NCBI GenBank assembly: GCA_910575665.1
Contig: CAJTFB010000002.1
Span: 1-64,000, forward strand
DNA from: Eubacteriaceae bacterium
Lineage (GTDB): Bacteria; Bacillota; Clostridia; Lachnospirales; Lachnospiraceae
Direction of reading: 5' to 3'
DNA: 64,000 nucleotides
The notes beneath the pieces are model-generated. The model made no database searches, was not told where the DNA came from, and saw only the letters and a list, made by a program, of their open reading frames with translations. The translations under genes and the position numbers were made by a program. Positions 17,577 through 26,476 of this stretch are shown here, in pieces; within the stretch, counting starts at the first letter, position 1; each line of letters starts with the position of its first letter.

Positions 17577-19865
17577 TTGAAAGAAATGAAAAAGGTTGAG
17601 ATTCTGGCGCCGGGGGGATCCCGGGAAGCCATTTATGCAGGAATATATGGAGGAGCAGATGCTATTTATACCGGGACAAGCCGTTTTTCGGCGCGGGCTT
17701 TTGCGGAGAATCCAGATGTGGAAGAGGTGTGCCGCATATTGGACTTTGCCCATCTGCACGGAAAAAAGATCTACCTCACAGTGAATACCCTTTTGACAGA
17801 GGAAGAGTTGGAAGGAAGTTTATATGATATGATCCGGCCACTGTATGAACACGGGCTGGATGCGGTGATCGTACAGGATTTTGGGGTAATGGATTTTATC
17901 AGGGAATACTTTCCAGGGATGGATATACATGCCAGCACTCAGATGACTCTCCTGTCAGGAGAGGGCGCTGATCTTCTGAAACCTTTCGGGGTGACGAGGA
18001 TTGTGCCAGCGCGGGAACTGACGATTCAGGAGATCGGCCATATGCGGGAGGTGACGGATCTGGAAATCGAGGTATTTGTCCATGGCGCCCTGTGTTACTG
18101 CTATTCCGGGCAGTGCCTGATGAGCAAAGTGATCGGAGGCAGAAGCGGCAACCGCGGCATGTGTGCTCAGCCCTGCCGGCTACCTTACGAGGCAGAGGGA
18201 AAAAAAGTAGGTTATCTTTTGAGCCCGAAGGATCTCTGTACACTGGGACAGGTGGGAGAGCTGATTCAGGCAGGGGTGGATTCCTTTAAGATCGAGGGAC
18301 GGATGAAAAAACCTGCCTATACCGCCTATACTTCGTATCTGTACCGGAGCTATGCCGATGCCTGTCTTTCCGGTATACCCATAGATGACAGGGAACTTAA
18401 CAGGGATATGCAGAAGCTGGCAGATATCTATAACCGGGGAGGATTTACCAGGGGGTATTTATTTGAGCCATCCAAAAAAAATATTATATACCGCAGTAAA
18501 AATAGTCATTATGGCGTTCTGGCGGGGACGGTGCTGGCTGTCAACAAACATACGGTGGAATACCGGGCAGAAATCCCCCTTCATCCCCAGGATGTGGTGG
18601 AGTTCCGGGATGAGAAGGGAGGCAGTGTTTATGAATATACGCTAAAGGAAGGAGTTCCGAAGTCCGGAAAGGTGCAGGCACGTTATAAAAAAGGAAGTCC
18701 GCTGCGGGCAGGGCAGAAGTTGTACCGTACCAGGAACAATGAGCTCTTAAAGGAGATTGATGACCTGATCGAAGATGGCAGGAAAAATACAAAAGTACCA
18801 ATTCGGGGAATGTTTACGGCTGTCTGTGGTGAACCGGTCAGACTGGAGCTGTTTTTTGAAGATCTATCCTGTCAGCTAGAGGGAGCGGTGGCAGAGAGGG
18901 CAAAAGGAAAACCGGTAAGCACCGAGGATATAGAGAAACGTTTGAGAAAAACCGGGGAGAGCCAGTTCATATTTGATGATCTGACTCTGTCCGTAAGTGA
19001 GCAGCTCTTCGTGCCTCTGGGAAGCATCGCCGGTCTGCGGCGTCAGGCTTTTGAAATTATGGAACAAAAAATCCTGAAGCGGAGCTACCGGAAGGCGGAG
19101 CGAATTCCGGAACAGATTCCTGGGAGTGGGGAATTGAAAGAAACCTGTGGGGAGTTTTTCTGCGAGGAACCTTTTATTCTGATACAGATAACAGATTTCC
19201 GGCAAATAGAGGGAGTAAAAAAGGCGTCAATGGTAAATGCTACGAATACGAGACTGCATTTTCCGCTGGAGGAGTTTTCGCCAGAAGAATGGAGCAGGCT
19301 GGCAGAAGAAGCAGGAGAATTCAGGTATTACATTTCCCTTCCCAGAGTGTTACGAGAAAAAAATAAATCCCGTTTTCTCGATCTCTGGAGAGAGTACGGC
19401 AGCTGTTTTCAAGAACTAGGATGTGTCGGCGCTGTCTTGTCGTCCATCGAGGCGATTTCGGTTCTGGATCGGCTCTGGGACCAGAAGAGGCAGTGGATCG
19501 CAGGTCCGGAGCTCTATCTCTGGAATCGCAGGGCGGGCAGGGTGTATGACCGGCTGGGGCTGCGGGGGCACAGTTATATGGCATATGGAAGAACGGCAGT
19601 TATGACTACAGAAGGCTGTGCCGGAATGGAACTGGGCAGGTGTTCCGGTTCGGAAGGCAGAATCCGTGAATTGGAGATCAGCACGCCGAAAAAAGATGAC
19701 TTTACGGTGGTAAATTATTGTAATTACTGTTACAATGTAATATATGAAAAAAATCCGGGATGGCATGAGCCGGAGGATCTGGCGAAGATCCCGGAGATAC
19801 AGTTCCAGTCGGAAGATACAGAAGAGGTAAGAGAGGTTTTGGAGCAATGGAGCTTTTTATCGTAG
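17577..19865 (+). CDS. U32 family peptidase / rRNA-hydroxylation type protein with DUF3656-like domain
   Basis: About 762 residues. The N-terminal U32 domain begins VEILAPGGSREAIYAGIYGGADAIY and carries the family core (VHGALCYCYSGQCLMSK, GNRGMCAQPCRLPY, DSFKIEGRMKKPAY), including the conserved cysteines. The middle holds a beta-rich DUF3656/collagenase-like insert. The C-terminus has further cysteines near NYCNYC. U32 relatives act in collagenolysis, ubiquinone synthesis or 23S rRNA C2501 hydroxylation (RlhA); large clostridial members are uncharacterised. TTG 17577 follows AAAGGAG at good distance; ATG 17586 is the alternative. The end overlaps the ftsW-like gene by 19 bases. Confidence 0.86.
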   Translation: MKEMKKVEILAPGGSREAIYAGIYGGADAIYTGTSRFSARAFAENPDVEEVCRILDFAHLHGKKIYLTVNTLLTEEELEGSLYDMIRPLYEHGLDAVIVQDFGVMDFIREYFPGMDIHASTQMTLLSGEGADLLKPFGVTRIVPARELTIQEIGHMREVTDLEIEVFVHGALCYCYSGQCLMSKVIGGRSGNRGMCAQPCRLPYEAEGKKVGYLLSPKDLCTLGQVGELIQAGVDSFKIEGRMKKPAYTAYTSYLYRSYADACLSGIPIDDRELNRDMQKLADIYNRGGFTRGYLFEPSKKNIIYRSKNSHYGVLAGTVLAVNKHTVEYRAEIPLHPQDVVEFRDEKGGSVYEYTLKEGVPKSGKVQARYKKGSPLRAGQKLYRTRNNELLKEIDDLIEDGRKNTKVPIRGMFTAVCGEPVRLELFFEDLSCQLEGAVAERAKGKPVSTEDIEKRLRKTGESQFIFDDLTLSVSEQLFVPLGSIAGLRRQAFEIMEQKILKRSYRKAERIPEQIPGSGELKETCGEFFCEEPFILIQITDFRQIEGVKKASMVNATNTRLHFPLEEFSPEEWSRLAEEAGEFRYYISLPRVLREKNKSRFLDLWREYGSCFQELGCVGAVLSSIEAISVLDRLWDQKRQWIAGPELYLWNRRAGRVYDRLGLRGHSYMAYGRTAVMTTEGCAGMELGRCSGSEGRIRELEISTPKKDDFTVVNYCNYCYNVIYEKNPGWHEPEDLAKIPEIQFQSEDTEEVREVLEQWSFLS

Positions 19866-21226
19866 AGCTTGCCAGATATGTGATCATTTTGGTGTTTGGC
19901 ATTTATACTTTTTATGCATACCGGGCCTTTGCCAGCAAAGACAGAGCAAGGCAGAACCGGGTTTTCGCCGTCCAGAGAACCCTGACTGTTCTTTTGCACA
20001 CGGTGATGAGTTTGCTGCTGATCATGGAAAATACGTCTCTGGTATATATTTTTCTATGGCTGGCGGAACTTGCATTTTATTTTATCTTTATCAAAATCTA
20101 TCAGGTGTGCTACAAGGGGTTGTCCAAGCTTGTTCTGAATAATATGATGATGTGCATCATGGTAGGGTTTATTATATTAGGAAGGCTTTCATATAGTTAC
20201 GCCATTCATCAGCTGGTATTGGCGGCTATCGCCATGGTATTATGTATATTTGTTCCATTTTTCATTGAGAGATTTAGCATTCTGGAACGTCTCGGATGGC
20301 AGTACGCCCTGGCAGGGATTTTGTTTCTGCTTCTGGTCTTCGTGATTGGGGTGGAAAAATGGGGGTCCAGAAACTGGATCAGCATTGGTGGGGTATCTAT
20401 ACAGCCCTCAGAATTCGTGAAAATCCTGTATGTATTTTTTATTTCTTCGCTGTTGGCGAAGAGTACGAGATTTAAGCATATTGTATTAATTTCTGGTGTG
20501 GCAGCGCTTCACGTCATCATCCTTGTGGTAGAAAAAGATCTCGGCGCTGCGCTGATCTATTTTATCACCTATGTGATGGTGCTCTATGTGGCGACGATGA
20601 ATGTGGCATATCTGGGAGCCGGACTCGGAGGAGGTGCCCTGGCAGCAGTAGTAGCCTACCGTTTGTTTGCCCATGTGCGGACCCGTGTTTTGGCTTGGCG
20701 GGATCCCTGGGGGACGATAGAGAATGAGGGTTACCAGGTGGCGAGGTCGTTATTTGCTATTGGTACCGGAGGATTTATCGGTATGGGCTTGGGAAAGGGA
20801 CTTCCTTCTAGTGTGCCGGTGGTGGAGAGTGATTTTGTGTTCTCCGCGATCTCCGAGGAGCTAGGCGGTGTGTTTGCCATCTGTCTGATCCTGGTTTATC
20901 TCAGCAGTTATATTATGTTTGTCAATATTGCTATGAAAATGAAAAAACAGTTTTATAAATTAACAGCATTTGGTCTCAGCGTAGTTTTTATTTTTCAGGT
21001 ATTTTTATGTGTGGGGGGCGTGACCAAATTTATTCCGTCTACCGGAGTGACACTGCCGCTGATCAGTTATGGAGGAAGTTCCATCATGACCACGATCATG
21101 ATATTCAGTATCATTCAGGGAATGTATGTGTTGAACGGAAGAGAGGAGGAGAGCCTTGAGGAGGAAAGAAAGAGCGAAGGAAAAAGAAAGAGAGAAGGGA
21201 AGAGAAGAGCCAGGAACAGAGGTTAA
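19847..21226 (+). CDS. FtsW/RodA/SpoVE-family peptidoglycan glycosyltransferase
   Basis: A 459-residue SEDS membrane protein with about 10-12 hydrophobic helices. Family features include WGSRNWISIGGVSIQPSEF near residue 170, the catalytic-Asp loop type segment VVEKDLGAAL, VPVVESDFVFSAISEELG and GVTLPLISYGGSS. SEDS proteins polymerise lipid II and work with a cognate class B PBP, which is the next gene, overlapping by 71 bases. Whether it acts in elongation, division or sporulation cannot be decided; the ZapA neighbour hints at division. Confidence 0.92.
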   Translation: MELFIVELARYVIILVFGIYTFYAYRAFASKDRARQNRVFAVQRTLTVLLHTVMSLLLIMENTSLVYIFLWLAELAFYFIFIKIYQVCYKGLSKLVLNNMMMCIMVGFIILGRLSYSYAIHQLVLAAIAMVLCIFVPFFIERFSILERLGWQYALAGILFLLLVFVIGVEKWGSRNWISIGGVSIQPSEFVKILYVFFISSLLAKSTRFKHIVLISGVAALHVIILVVEKDLGAALIYFITYVMVLYVATMNVAYLGAGLGGGALAAVVAYRLFAHVRTRVLAWRDPWGTIENEGYQVARSLFAIGTGGFIGMGLGKGLPSSVPVVESDFVFSAISEELGGVFAICLILVYLSSYIMFVNIAMKMKKQFYKLTAFGLSVVFIFQVFLCVGGVTKFIPSTGVTLPLISYGGSSIMTTIMIFSIIQGMYVLNGREEESLEEERKSEGKRKREGKRRARNRG

Positions 21227-22637
21227 GAAACGGAAGCGGATGAACCGTGAAATGGCTGCTGTCACCTATATTTTTATGTTTCTTTTTGTCTTTATGGCTT
21301 CCTATGTAATCTGGTTTTTGATGGGAGATACGGATAAAATTCTAAATAATCCGCAAAATAAGAGACAGGAGCTTTTGGCAGAGAGGATACAAAAAGGAAG
21401 TATTCTCTCGGACAAGGGAAAGGTACTGGCAAAAACAGAAACAGACAGCAAGGGGAATGAAAAAAGGGTGTATCCTTACAATGAGCTGTTTGCCCATGTG
21501 GTAGGGCGAGTTAGTCACGGGAAAACGGGGCTGGAGGCATCGGAAGGGTATACGATGCTGACTACAGGGATTAATCCTCTGACTGGATTATTCAATGAGT
21601 TGAAGGGAGAAAAAAATCCCGGAAACAATGTAGTCACCACGCTGAACGTAAAGTTATCCCAGGTCGCCAGTGATTCCCTCGGCAGCCGTCGAGGCGCTGT
21701 GGTGGTGACAGAGCCTTCCACTGGAAAGATCCTTGTTCTGGTGTCAAAGCCATCTTATAATCCGAACCAGCTGGACCGGAACTGGGAAGCGCTGATCCGG
21801 GACAGTGACGATAATTCTGCACTGTACAACCGGGCCACCCAGGGTCTGTACCCGCCAGGATCCACCTTTAAGCTTTATACGACGTTGGAGTATATGAGGG
21901 AAACCCGCCAATATGAAGAATTTCGTTATACCTGTACCGGCAGCATCGGCAAGGGGAAAGAGGCGATCAACTGTTATGGGCATGAGGTCCATGGAACTAT
22001 TGGACTAAAAAAAGCCTTTTCTGAGTCCTGCAATGCCGCCTTTGCCCAGATCGGTGCAGGGCTGAACGCCTCTGACTGGAATAGTTTGTGTAATTCCCTG
22101 TATTATAATAAGACACTGCCCATCAAGGAACTGGAGCAGAAATCGTCCCGGTTTGATGCTGCCAGTGTGGAGGCAAAGGGCGATATCATGCAGGCGGCCA
22201 TCGGCCAGGGAACGGTCCTGACAACGCCTCTGCAGAATTCTTTTCTGGTATCGGCTGTTTTGAATGAGGGTAAGTTGATGAAACCCTATCTTGTAGACCG
22301 TATCGAGAACACCTACGGCAATGTGGTGAGACAACAGGAACCTTCTGAAGTGGCGGCACCAATCACCAAAAAAGAGGCAAAGGTTCTGAAAGAATATATG
22401 AGAGAGGCGGTGCTGAGCGGTACTGCCACAGCGTTGAACACCAGCCGGTACAAAGCGGGAGGTAAAACTGGTTCTGCGCAGTTTAAGGAGGGGTCCACGG
22501 ATTCCCATGCCTGGTTTGTAGGATATGCAGAAAAGGAAGGAAGACAGCTGGTAGTAAGTATCATTGTGGAGGGAGCAGGGACAGGAAGCGCCCATGCGGT
22601 TCCCATCGCACGAAAGATATTCGATGCATACTTTTAG
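21156..22637 (+). CDS. Class B penicillin-binding protein (transpeptidase)
   Basis: Membrane-anchored D,D-transpeptidase partner of the preceding SEDS protein. The 493 residues have a highly charged Arg/Lys/Glu cytoplasmic tail, one transmembrane helix (about residues 34-54) and a transpeptidase domain with STFK (in PPGSTFKLYT, nucleophile Ser), SxN as SCN (SESCNAAF) and KTGSAQ. Length and layout resemble PbpA of actinobacteria and the clostridial FtsI-like family. TTG 21156 follows GAGGAGGAG; an ATG at 21240 would remove the tail and has no clear ribosome site. There is no PASTA domain. Confidence 0.9.
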   Translation: MRRKERAKEKEREKGREEPGTEVKKRKRMNREMAAVTYIFMFLFVFMASYVIWFLMGDTDKILNNPQNKRQELLAERIQKGSILSDKGKVLAKTETDSKGNEKRVYPYNELFAHVVGRVSHGKTGLEASEGYTMLTTGINPLTGLFNELKGEKNPGNNVVTTLNVKLSQVASDSLGSRRGAVVVTEPSTGKILVLVSKPSYNPNQLDRNWEALIRDSDDNSALYNRATQGLYPPGSTFKLYTTLEYMRETRQYEEFRYTCTGSIGKGKEAINCYGHEVHGTIGLKKAFSESCNAAFAQIGAGLNASDWNSLCNSLYYNKTLPIKELEQKSSRFDAASVEAKGDIMQAAIGQGTVLTTPLQNSFLVSAVLNEGKLMKPYLVDRIENTYGNVVRQQEPSEVAAPITKKEAKVLKEYMREAVLSGTATALNTSRYKAGGKTGSAQFKEGSTDSHAWFVGYAEKEGRQLVVSIIVEGAGTGSAHAVPIARKIFDAYF

Positions 22638-22657
22638 ATTGGAAGGAGGGAAACTGC

Positions 22658-23113
22658 GTGCGTCAGATCGTTAGCTGCGGCGGAGTTGTAATCTTTAAAG
22701 GCAAAATTCTGTTGTTGTATAAAAAATATAAAAAACGGTATGATGGCTGGGTTCTTCCCAAGGGAACGGTAGAGGCAGGAGAAGAGTTTGAAGAGACTGC
22801 GTTTCGGGAAGTACGAGAAGAAAGCGGAGTGTTTGGCAGGATTGTAAAATATATAGGTTCTAGCAACTATAGTTTTAATGTTCCGGATGATGTGGTGGAG
22901 AAAAACGTACATTGGTATCTGATGCAGACGGACAGCTTTTCCTGCCATCCCCAGAGAGAAGAAGATTTTTATGATGCCGGGTTTTATAAATTTCATGAAG
23001 CGTACCATCTGCTTAAGTTTGGCAATGAACGGCAGATTCTCGAACGGGCATACAAGGAGTACCAGAAGTTAAAAAGAGAAAGTATGTGGAGTGAGCATAA
23101 GATCGGGATTTGA
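22658..23113 (+). CDS. Nudix hydrolase
   Basis: A 151-residue Nudix protein. The Nudix box runs from G in LPKGTVEAGE through REVREESGV, matching G-x5-E-x7-R-E-U-x-E-E-x-G-U. The fold start (VVIFKGKILLLYK) resembles diadenosine-polyphosphate or nucleotide hydrolases, but the substrate is not determinable. The start is GTG 22658 behind GGAAGGAGGG, 20 bases after the PBP stop, so it ends the division operon. Confidence 0.9.
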   Translation: MRQIVSCGGVVIFKGKILLLYKKYKKRYDGWVLPKGTVEAGEEFEETAFREVREESGVFGRIVKYIGSSNYSFNVPDDVVEKNVHWYLMQTDSFSCHPQREEDFYDAGFYKFHEAYHLLKFGNERQILERAYKEYQKLKRESMWSEHKIGI

Positions 23114-23243
23114 AATCTGTCAAACTTGTTTGGCCGGAAAAATAGCATATTACAAATGTCGGGAGCACTAACGGATTCGTCATCTGGAGGTGCTTCTTTT
23201 GCGTCCTGTTTCAATAGTCCCTGCCTGCATTCTGGTGAGCCAG

Positions 23244-23375
23244 CTACGATTCGATCATATATCCTAATGTCGTCAGATCAGTGGAGAGCATTTTTAATTT
23301 CTTTTTATCTAAACATTCTGTAAGCTGACAGGCCAGGGTTGACAGGAAATAAAAGTTTTGGCAGTTGTTTTCCAT
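23244..23375 (-). CDS. Small hypothetical protein, DUF6774-like
   Basis: A 43-residue ORF starting MENNCQNFYFLSTLACQLTE. The pattern F-L-S-T-x-A-C-x-x-x-x-C, then a charged stretch and L-x-x-L-x-x-M-I, resembles the short DUF6774 proteins common in Lachnospiraceae, in which an ACxIAxC-like segment precedes LxxLGDxLxxI. An AGGAACC ribosome-site-like sequence lies a little far upstream. A longer frame extends to 23462 without a ribosome site. Function unknown; it could also be non-coding. It sits at the border of the A/T-rich island. Confidence 0.35.
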   Translation of the reverse strand: MENNCQNFYFLSTLACQLTECLDKKKLKMLSTDLTTLGYMIES

Positions 23376-23442
23376 GATCTGGACGGTTCCTGTAGGTGTG
23401 ATTAATACATTATATGCACGGAAATATGGAGTGTGCGAAATG

Positions 23443-23460
23443 GCAACTAGAAACAGTTGC
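23443..23460. promoter_or_regulatory. Short inverted repeat upstream of the hicAB remnant
   Basis: GCAACT (23443-23448) and AGTTGC (23455-23460) form a perfect 6-bp repeat with a 6-base gap, 45 bases before the hicA-like start. HicB antitoxins repress their own promoter, so this could be the fossil operator; it is too short to be sure. Confidence 0.25.
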
Positions 23461-23505
23461 ATATTTCCTTGCGGAGTGGTACATTATATGTAGAAGAGAA
23501 ATGTC

Positions 23506-23907
23506 ATGAGTAAAAAAGATAAGTTGATAGATAGATTACTGAAGAAGCCTAAAGATTTTACTTTGATGAAATGGAATTGTTGTTATCATATTTTGGATAT
23601 GAGTTAAAACAAGGTGGAACGGACTCAGGTGTGAAATTTATAATAGATGGAAGTATTAAATTTTCATAAGCCACATCCTTTTGAAGGTGATTCTGTACAA
23701 GAATTGGAACAGGACTTTCAGAACGTGATTGATGAATATTTGACGGATTGCAAGGAACGGAACGTAGAGCCTGAGCAGCCATATAAAGGAACATTTAATG
23801 TGAGAATTAGTCCGGAACTTCATCGGAATATTGCAGTGTATGCGATTGAACATGGAAAAAGTTTAAATGCTGCTGTTGAAGAAGCTATTGGAAATATGGT
23901 TGGATAA
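23506..23907 (+). pseudogene. Collapsed hicAB toxin-antitoxin locus (hicA start joined to hicB end)
   Basis: Frame 1 from ATG 23506 reads MSKKDKLIDRLLKKPKDFT, a HicA toxin N-terminus. After a one-base loss in a T-run the next frame reads DEMELLLSYFGYELKQGG and TDSGVKFIIDGSIKF. After a one-base gain in a second T-run the third frame reads FHKPHP, the HicA C-terminal motif. That frame then continues straight into FEGDSVQELEQDFQNVIDEY and PYKGTFNVRISPELHRN, the C-terminal part of a HicB antitoxin with its RHH-type region. So two frameshifts and a deletion of the hicA 3' end and hicB 5' half are visible. No active toxin is expected; a free-standing HicB DNA-binding half (ATG 23647-23907) could still be made. 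Confidence 0.75.
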
Positions 23908-23999
23908 ATGAGAATGGAGGAATTAATCTGAAAAAGATACAGACAATAGAAATGAATTTATTCAGATACTTCTAACACCAGCAGGATGGTGAAGACAGT

Positions 24000-24206
24000 A
24001 TGAAAGAGGATGCTGTTGAGAGAAGGGGAGCTGGCGAACGGATTATTTGTGCAATCGAAATTTCTTCTTGTAGAGATGTGGGGATTCCACCCGAGTATAC
24101 TGTTGAAGATTTGGAATCCGTTGCAGAGGTATTATTTACTGAGATGATGGTAGGAACTCCTGATATAATTAGAATGAAAGTAAACACGTATTTTAATAAA
24201 ATCTAA
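24000..24206 (+). CDS. Hypothetical protein (68 residues), possibly a gene remnant
   Basis: A short acidic ORF starting MKEDAVERRGAGERIICAIE and containing VGIPPEYTVEDLESVAEVLF. No family is recognised. Between the HicB end and this ORF there are short in-frame scraps such as KKIQTIEMNLFRYF, suggesting eroded genes. A minus-strand frame of similar length overlaps it but is serine-rich without a ribosome site. It ends 26 bases before the DUF4062 gene, so it could be co-transcribed. Confidence 0.3.
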   Translation: MKEDAVERRGAGERIICAIEISSCRDVGIPPEYTVEDLESVAEVLFTEMMVGTPDIIRMKVNTYFNKI

Positions 24207-24232
24207 GTTTTATATAACCAAAGGAGAAAAAT

Positions 24233-25168
24233 ATGGCAAAATCAGATATTAGACAAAGTGTACCAGTATTTGTTTCATCCACTTATGAGGATTTGATTCC
24301 ATATCGTAATGAGGTTCAGCGTGTATTAATACGTTTAGAGCAGATTATAAAAGGAATGGAATATTTTGGTTCAAGTCCTAAAAAACCATTAGATGTATGT
24401 CTTGAAACAGTTAGAAACTGTAAAGTGTTTGTTGGTATTATAGGAATGAGATATGGCTCTATTGAGGAAACGACTAAAAAATCTTTTACTCAACTTGAAT
24501 ATGAAGAGGCGATAAAAAATAAAATTCCCATTCTAATATATATAATTAATGAAAATCATCCGATTTCGCCTAGATTTGTTGATAAAGATGAAAGGGCTGC
24601 GATGTTGTCTGATTTTAAGGAAATAATAACAAAAAATCATACAATAAGTTATTTTACCACTCCAGAAGATTTAGGTAAGAAATTAGCATCTGATTTATTA
24701 GAAGTTTTAGAATCATTAGATGATATTAAAATAGAATACAGCGAAAATATAAATGTGAAAGAAAATTTTGATGAAATATTTAAAAATTTTATTTTTCGTC
24801 CAGCAAAATACAGTGCTCAAGAAGGAGTTTTAAATATTAAAATAACAGATAAAAAAAAGTTATGTGTAAATATAAAACCTAACGTTATTAAAGAATTGCA
24901 TTTAACGTTTGGAGATACAATTAGTGTGCCTGTTTTTGTCATTGACGAAAAAACTAATACTAATCTAATAGCTGATTATATATATTTATATGGAGAAAAA
25001 GAATTAGCTGATTGGATTGAAAAAGTATTACCTGGAACTATAGCTAAAGTAAAAGTTCGTCTTGATTTTTTGATGTCACAAGAGATTGTTTCATATGATG
25101 GAGGATCAATATTAAAAGATGTTCCATATACAAATCTTGTATTATTGGAAGTTATTAATGAAAAGTAA
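24233..25168 (+). CDS. Stand-alone DUF4062 (TIR-like fold) protein
   Basis: A 311-residue protein. The N-terminal about 110 residues match DUF4062: PVFVSSTYEDLIPYRNEV, an LDVCLETVRNCKVFVGIIG segment, then MRYGSIEE and SFTQLEYEEAIKNKIPILIY, the last resembling the E-containing helix of TIR/SIR2-like effector folds. The C-terminal half is Lys/Ile-rich with no recognisable domain. DUF4062 is usually the N-terminal sensor or effector part of large STAND NTPases, where it is linked to defence and signalling; here the NTPase is missing and only a short beta-rich tail follows. The base composition is markedly more A/T-rich than neighbouring genes, suggesting transfer. An AAAGGAG ribosome site is present. 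The function is unknown. Confidence 0.75.
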   Translation: MAKSDIRQSVPVFVSSTYEDLIPYRNEVQRVLIRLEQIIKGMEYFGSSPKKPLDVCLETVRNCKVFVGIIGMRYGSIEETTKKSFTQLEYEEAIKNKIPILIYIINENHPISPRFVDKDERAAMLSDFKEIITKNHTISYFTTPEDLGKKLASDLLEVLESLDDIKIEYSENINVKENFDEIFKNFIFRPAKYSAQEGVLNIKITDKKKLCVNIKPNVIKELHLTFGDTISVPVFVIDEKTNTNLIADYIYLYGEKELADWIEKVLPGTIAKVKVRLDFLMSQEIVSYDGGSILKDVPYTNLVLLEVINEK

Positions 25169-25213
25169 TCAAATAAAATCAGATATTCAATTGAATACAT
25201 AAAAGATAGCAAA

Positions 25214-25237
25214 GGGGTTGTCAGGAAATGACAGCCC
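25214..25237 (+). terminator. Small hairpin after the DUF4062 gene
   Basis: GGGTTGTCA (25215-25223) pairs with TGACAGCCC (25229-25237) with one G-U pair and a 5-base loop, 46 bases after the stop. No T-run follows, so termination is uncertain. Confidence 0.35.
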
Positions 25238-25258
25238 TATATTACCATATGCATCTAT

Positions 25259-26286
25259 GTGGGTTGGAAAACATCAGAATCAATCCATATTTTTTCCAAT
25301 ACAGCTTATACAGCAGCCGGAGGTGAAATTCAGTCTGAAAATATGGTCAGTGCTGGGGAAGAAGAGCTTCGGATGATGGTGTGGCTACCTGGGACTGTAT
25401 TTGGTTTGGAAACTACTGGCAGGAGTACACGAACGGGGACGGAAAAGCCGACAAAGAGGATGACAAAACCCCCATCAAGTGGCGGGTGCTATCAGTCAAA
25501 GGTGATGATGTCTTCTTAATGGCTGACAAGAATCTGGACTGCCAGAAATATAACGATTCAAAGTCAGAAGTCACTTGGCAGACTTGTACAATGCGTAGCT
25601 GGTTGAATGGTTATGGAGCAGGATTGAATCAGGAAGGAAAAGATTTTAGTGGAAATAGTTTTCTGAACAATGCTTTTACAACATTGGAGCAACAGGGAAT
25701 AAAGACGACGACTGTAGTAAACAATGACAACTTGGAGTATAGTACTGAGGCAGGAAACGATACCTACGATCAAGTGTATTTGCTCTCTATTGATGAGGTG
25801 ACAGATGCGGCATATGGGTTTTCAACATATTGGAGCACTTCAAACAAAAGAAAAGCAGAAAATACAATGTATGTGACTGGGGGAGGCCAGATTCAAGTTG
25901 GTCCCATGATTGGAAGTGAAAGTATGTGGTGGCTTCGGTCACCAGGTGGTGTTAATGATTGTGCTTCTCTCATGTTTAGTGAGGGGACTGTTAATACATA
26001 CGGTTACGATGTTGATAATGATGTAGATGGTCTTGCTGTCCGTCCGGCTTTACATTTAAATTTATCATCTGATTCGGGATGGTCATACGCTGGTACCGTA
26101 ACCTCAGATGGAAGGATAAAAGAGCATGAATTGCCAAAACCTACAGTTTCTCCATCACCGACAGAACCGGGGAAGACAGCCGGACCAGACAGCACAGAAA
26201 AACCATTGGTCACTCCTGCAGTTTCAGAGATGCCATCTACACCGGAAAGTACACAAAAACCAAAGGAGACCACCATACTTAATTAA
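25259..26286 (+). pseudogene. Decayed DUF6273 surface protein gene (5' part lost)
   Basis: Paralogue of the intact gene at 37103-39268. In one frame, 25283-25360 encodes the end of a first DUF6273 domain (NTAYTAAGGEI, compare NTAYTAVGGEI in the intact gene). The frame shifts, and from about 25381 a full second domain is readable: TWDCIWFGNYWQE, WRVLSVKGDDVFLMADKNLD, TCTMRSWLNGYGA, WWLRSPG, then VRPALHLNLSS, followed by a Pro/Ser/Thr-rich linker (PKPTVSPSPTEPGKTAG). The signal peptide, most of domain 1 and the C-terminal FN3-like domain are missing. GTG 25381 could still start a cytoplasmic fragment. Confidence 0.75.
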
Positions 26287-26301
26287 CATCCATTGTACTT
26301 A

Positions 26302-26430
26302 TATACAGACCTGGAGGAACTGGAGGCGGCGGGTCTGGAAAACGCCGTCATGTCGTTGGAAGAGATCCGTGAGCTGATCGGGGAGCCATTGGAGATCATA
26401 CGGGAAGCAGTGTCCTGGCTTGATAATTAG
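26302..26430 (+). pseudogene. Internal-deletion remnant of an Rpn/PD-(D/E)XK nuclease gene
   Basis: A 42-residue stretch reading YTDLEELEAAGLENAVMS and then EEIRELIGEPLEIIREAV. These match residues about 48-63 and about 283-301 of the intact Rpn protein at 39599-40504 (YTDPEELEAAGLENAV and EEISELTGEPVETIRKAV). About 220 codons are deleted in frame; the junction lies at a TGTC shared by both sides, consistent with microhomology-mediated loss. As at the intact locus, it directly follows a DUF6273 gene. Confidence 0.8.
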
Positions 26431-26476
26431 ATGAAGACATCAGGAAAAGCAGAGAGGATTTTTGAATATGAGAGAA

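Noticed and set aside
23972-24187. Minus-strand ORF overlapping the 24000-24206 hypothetical gene
   Set aside because: Serine/isoleucine-rich low-quality translation, no ribosome binding site, and the plus frame is better connected to the DUF4062 gene.
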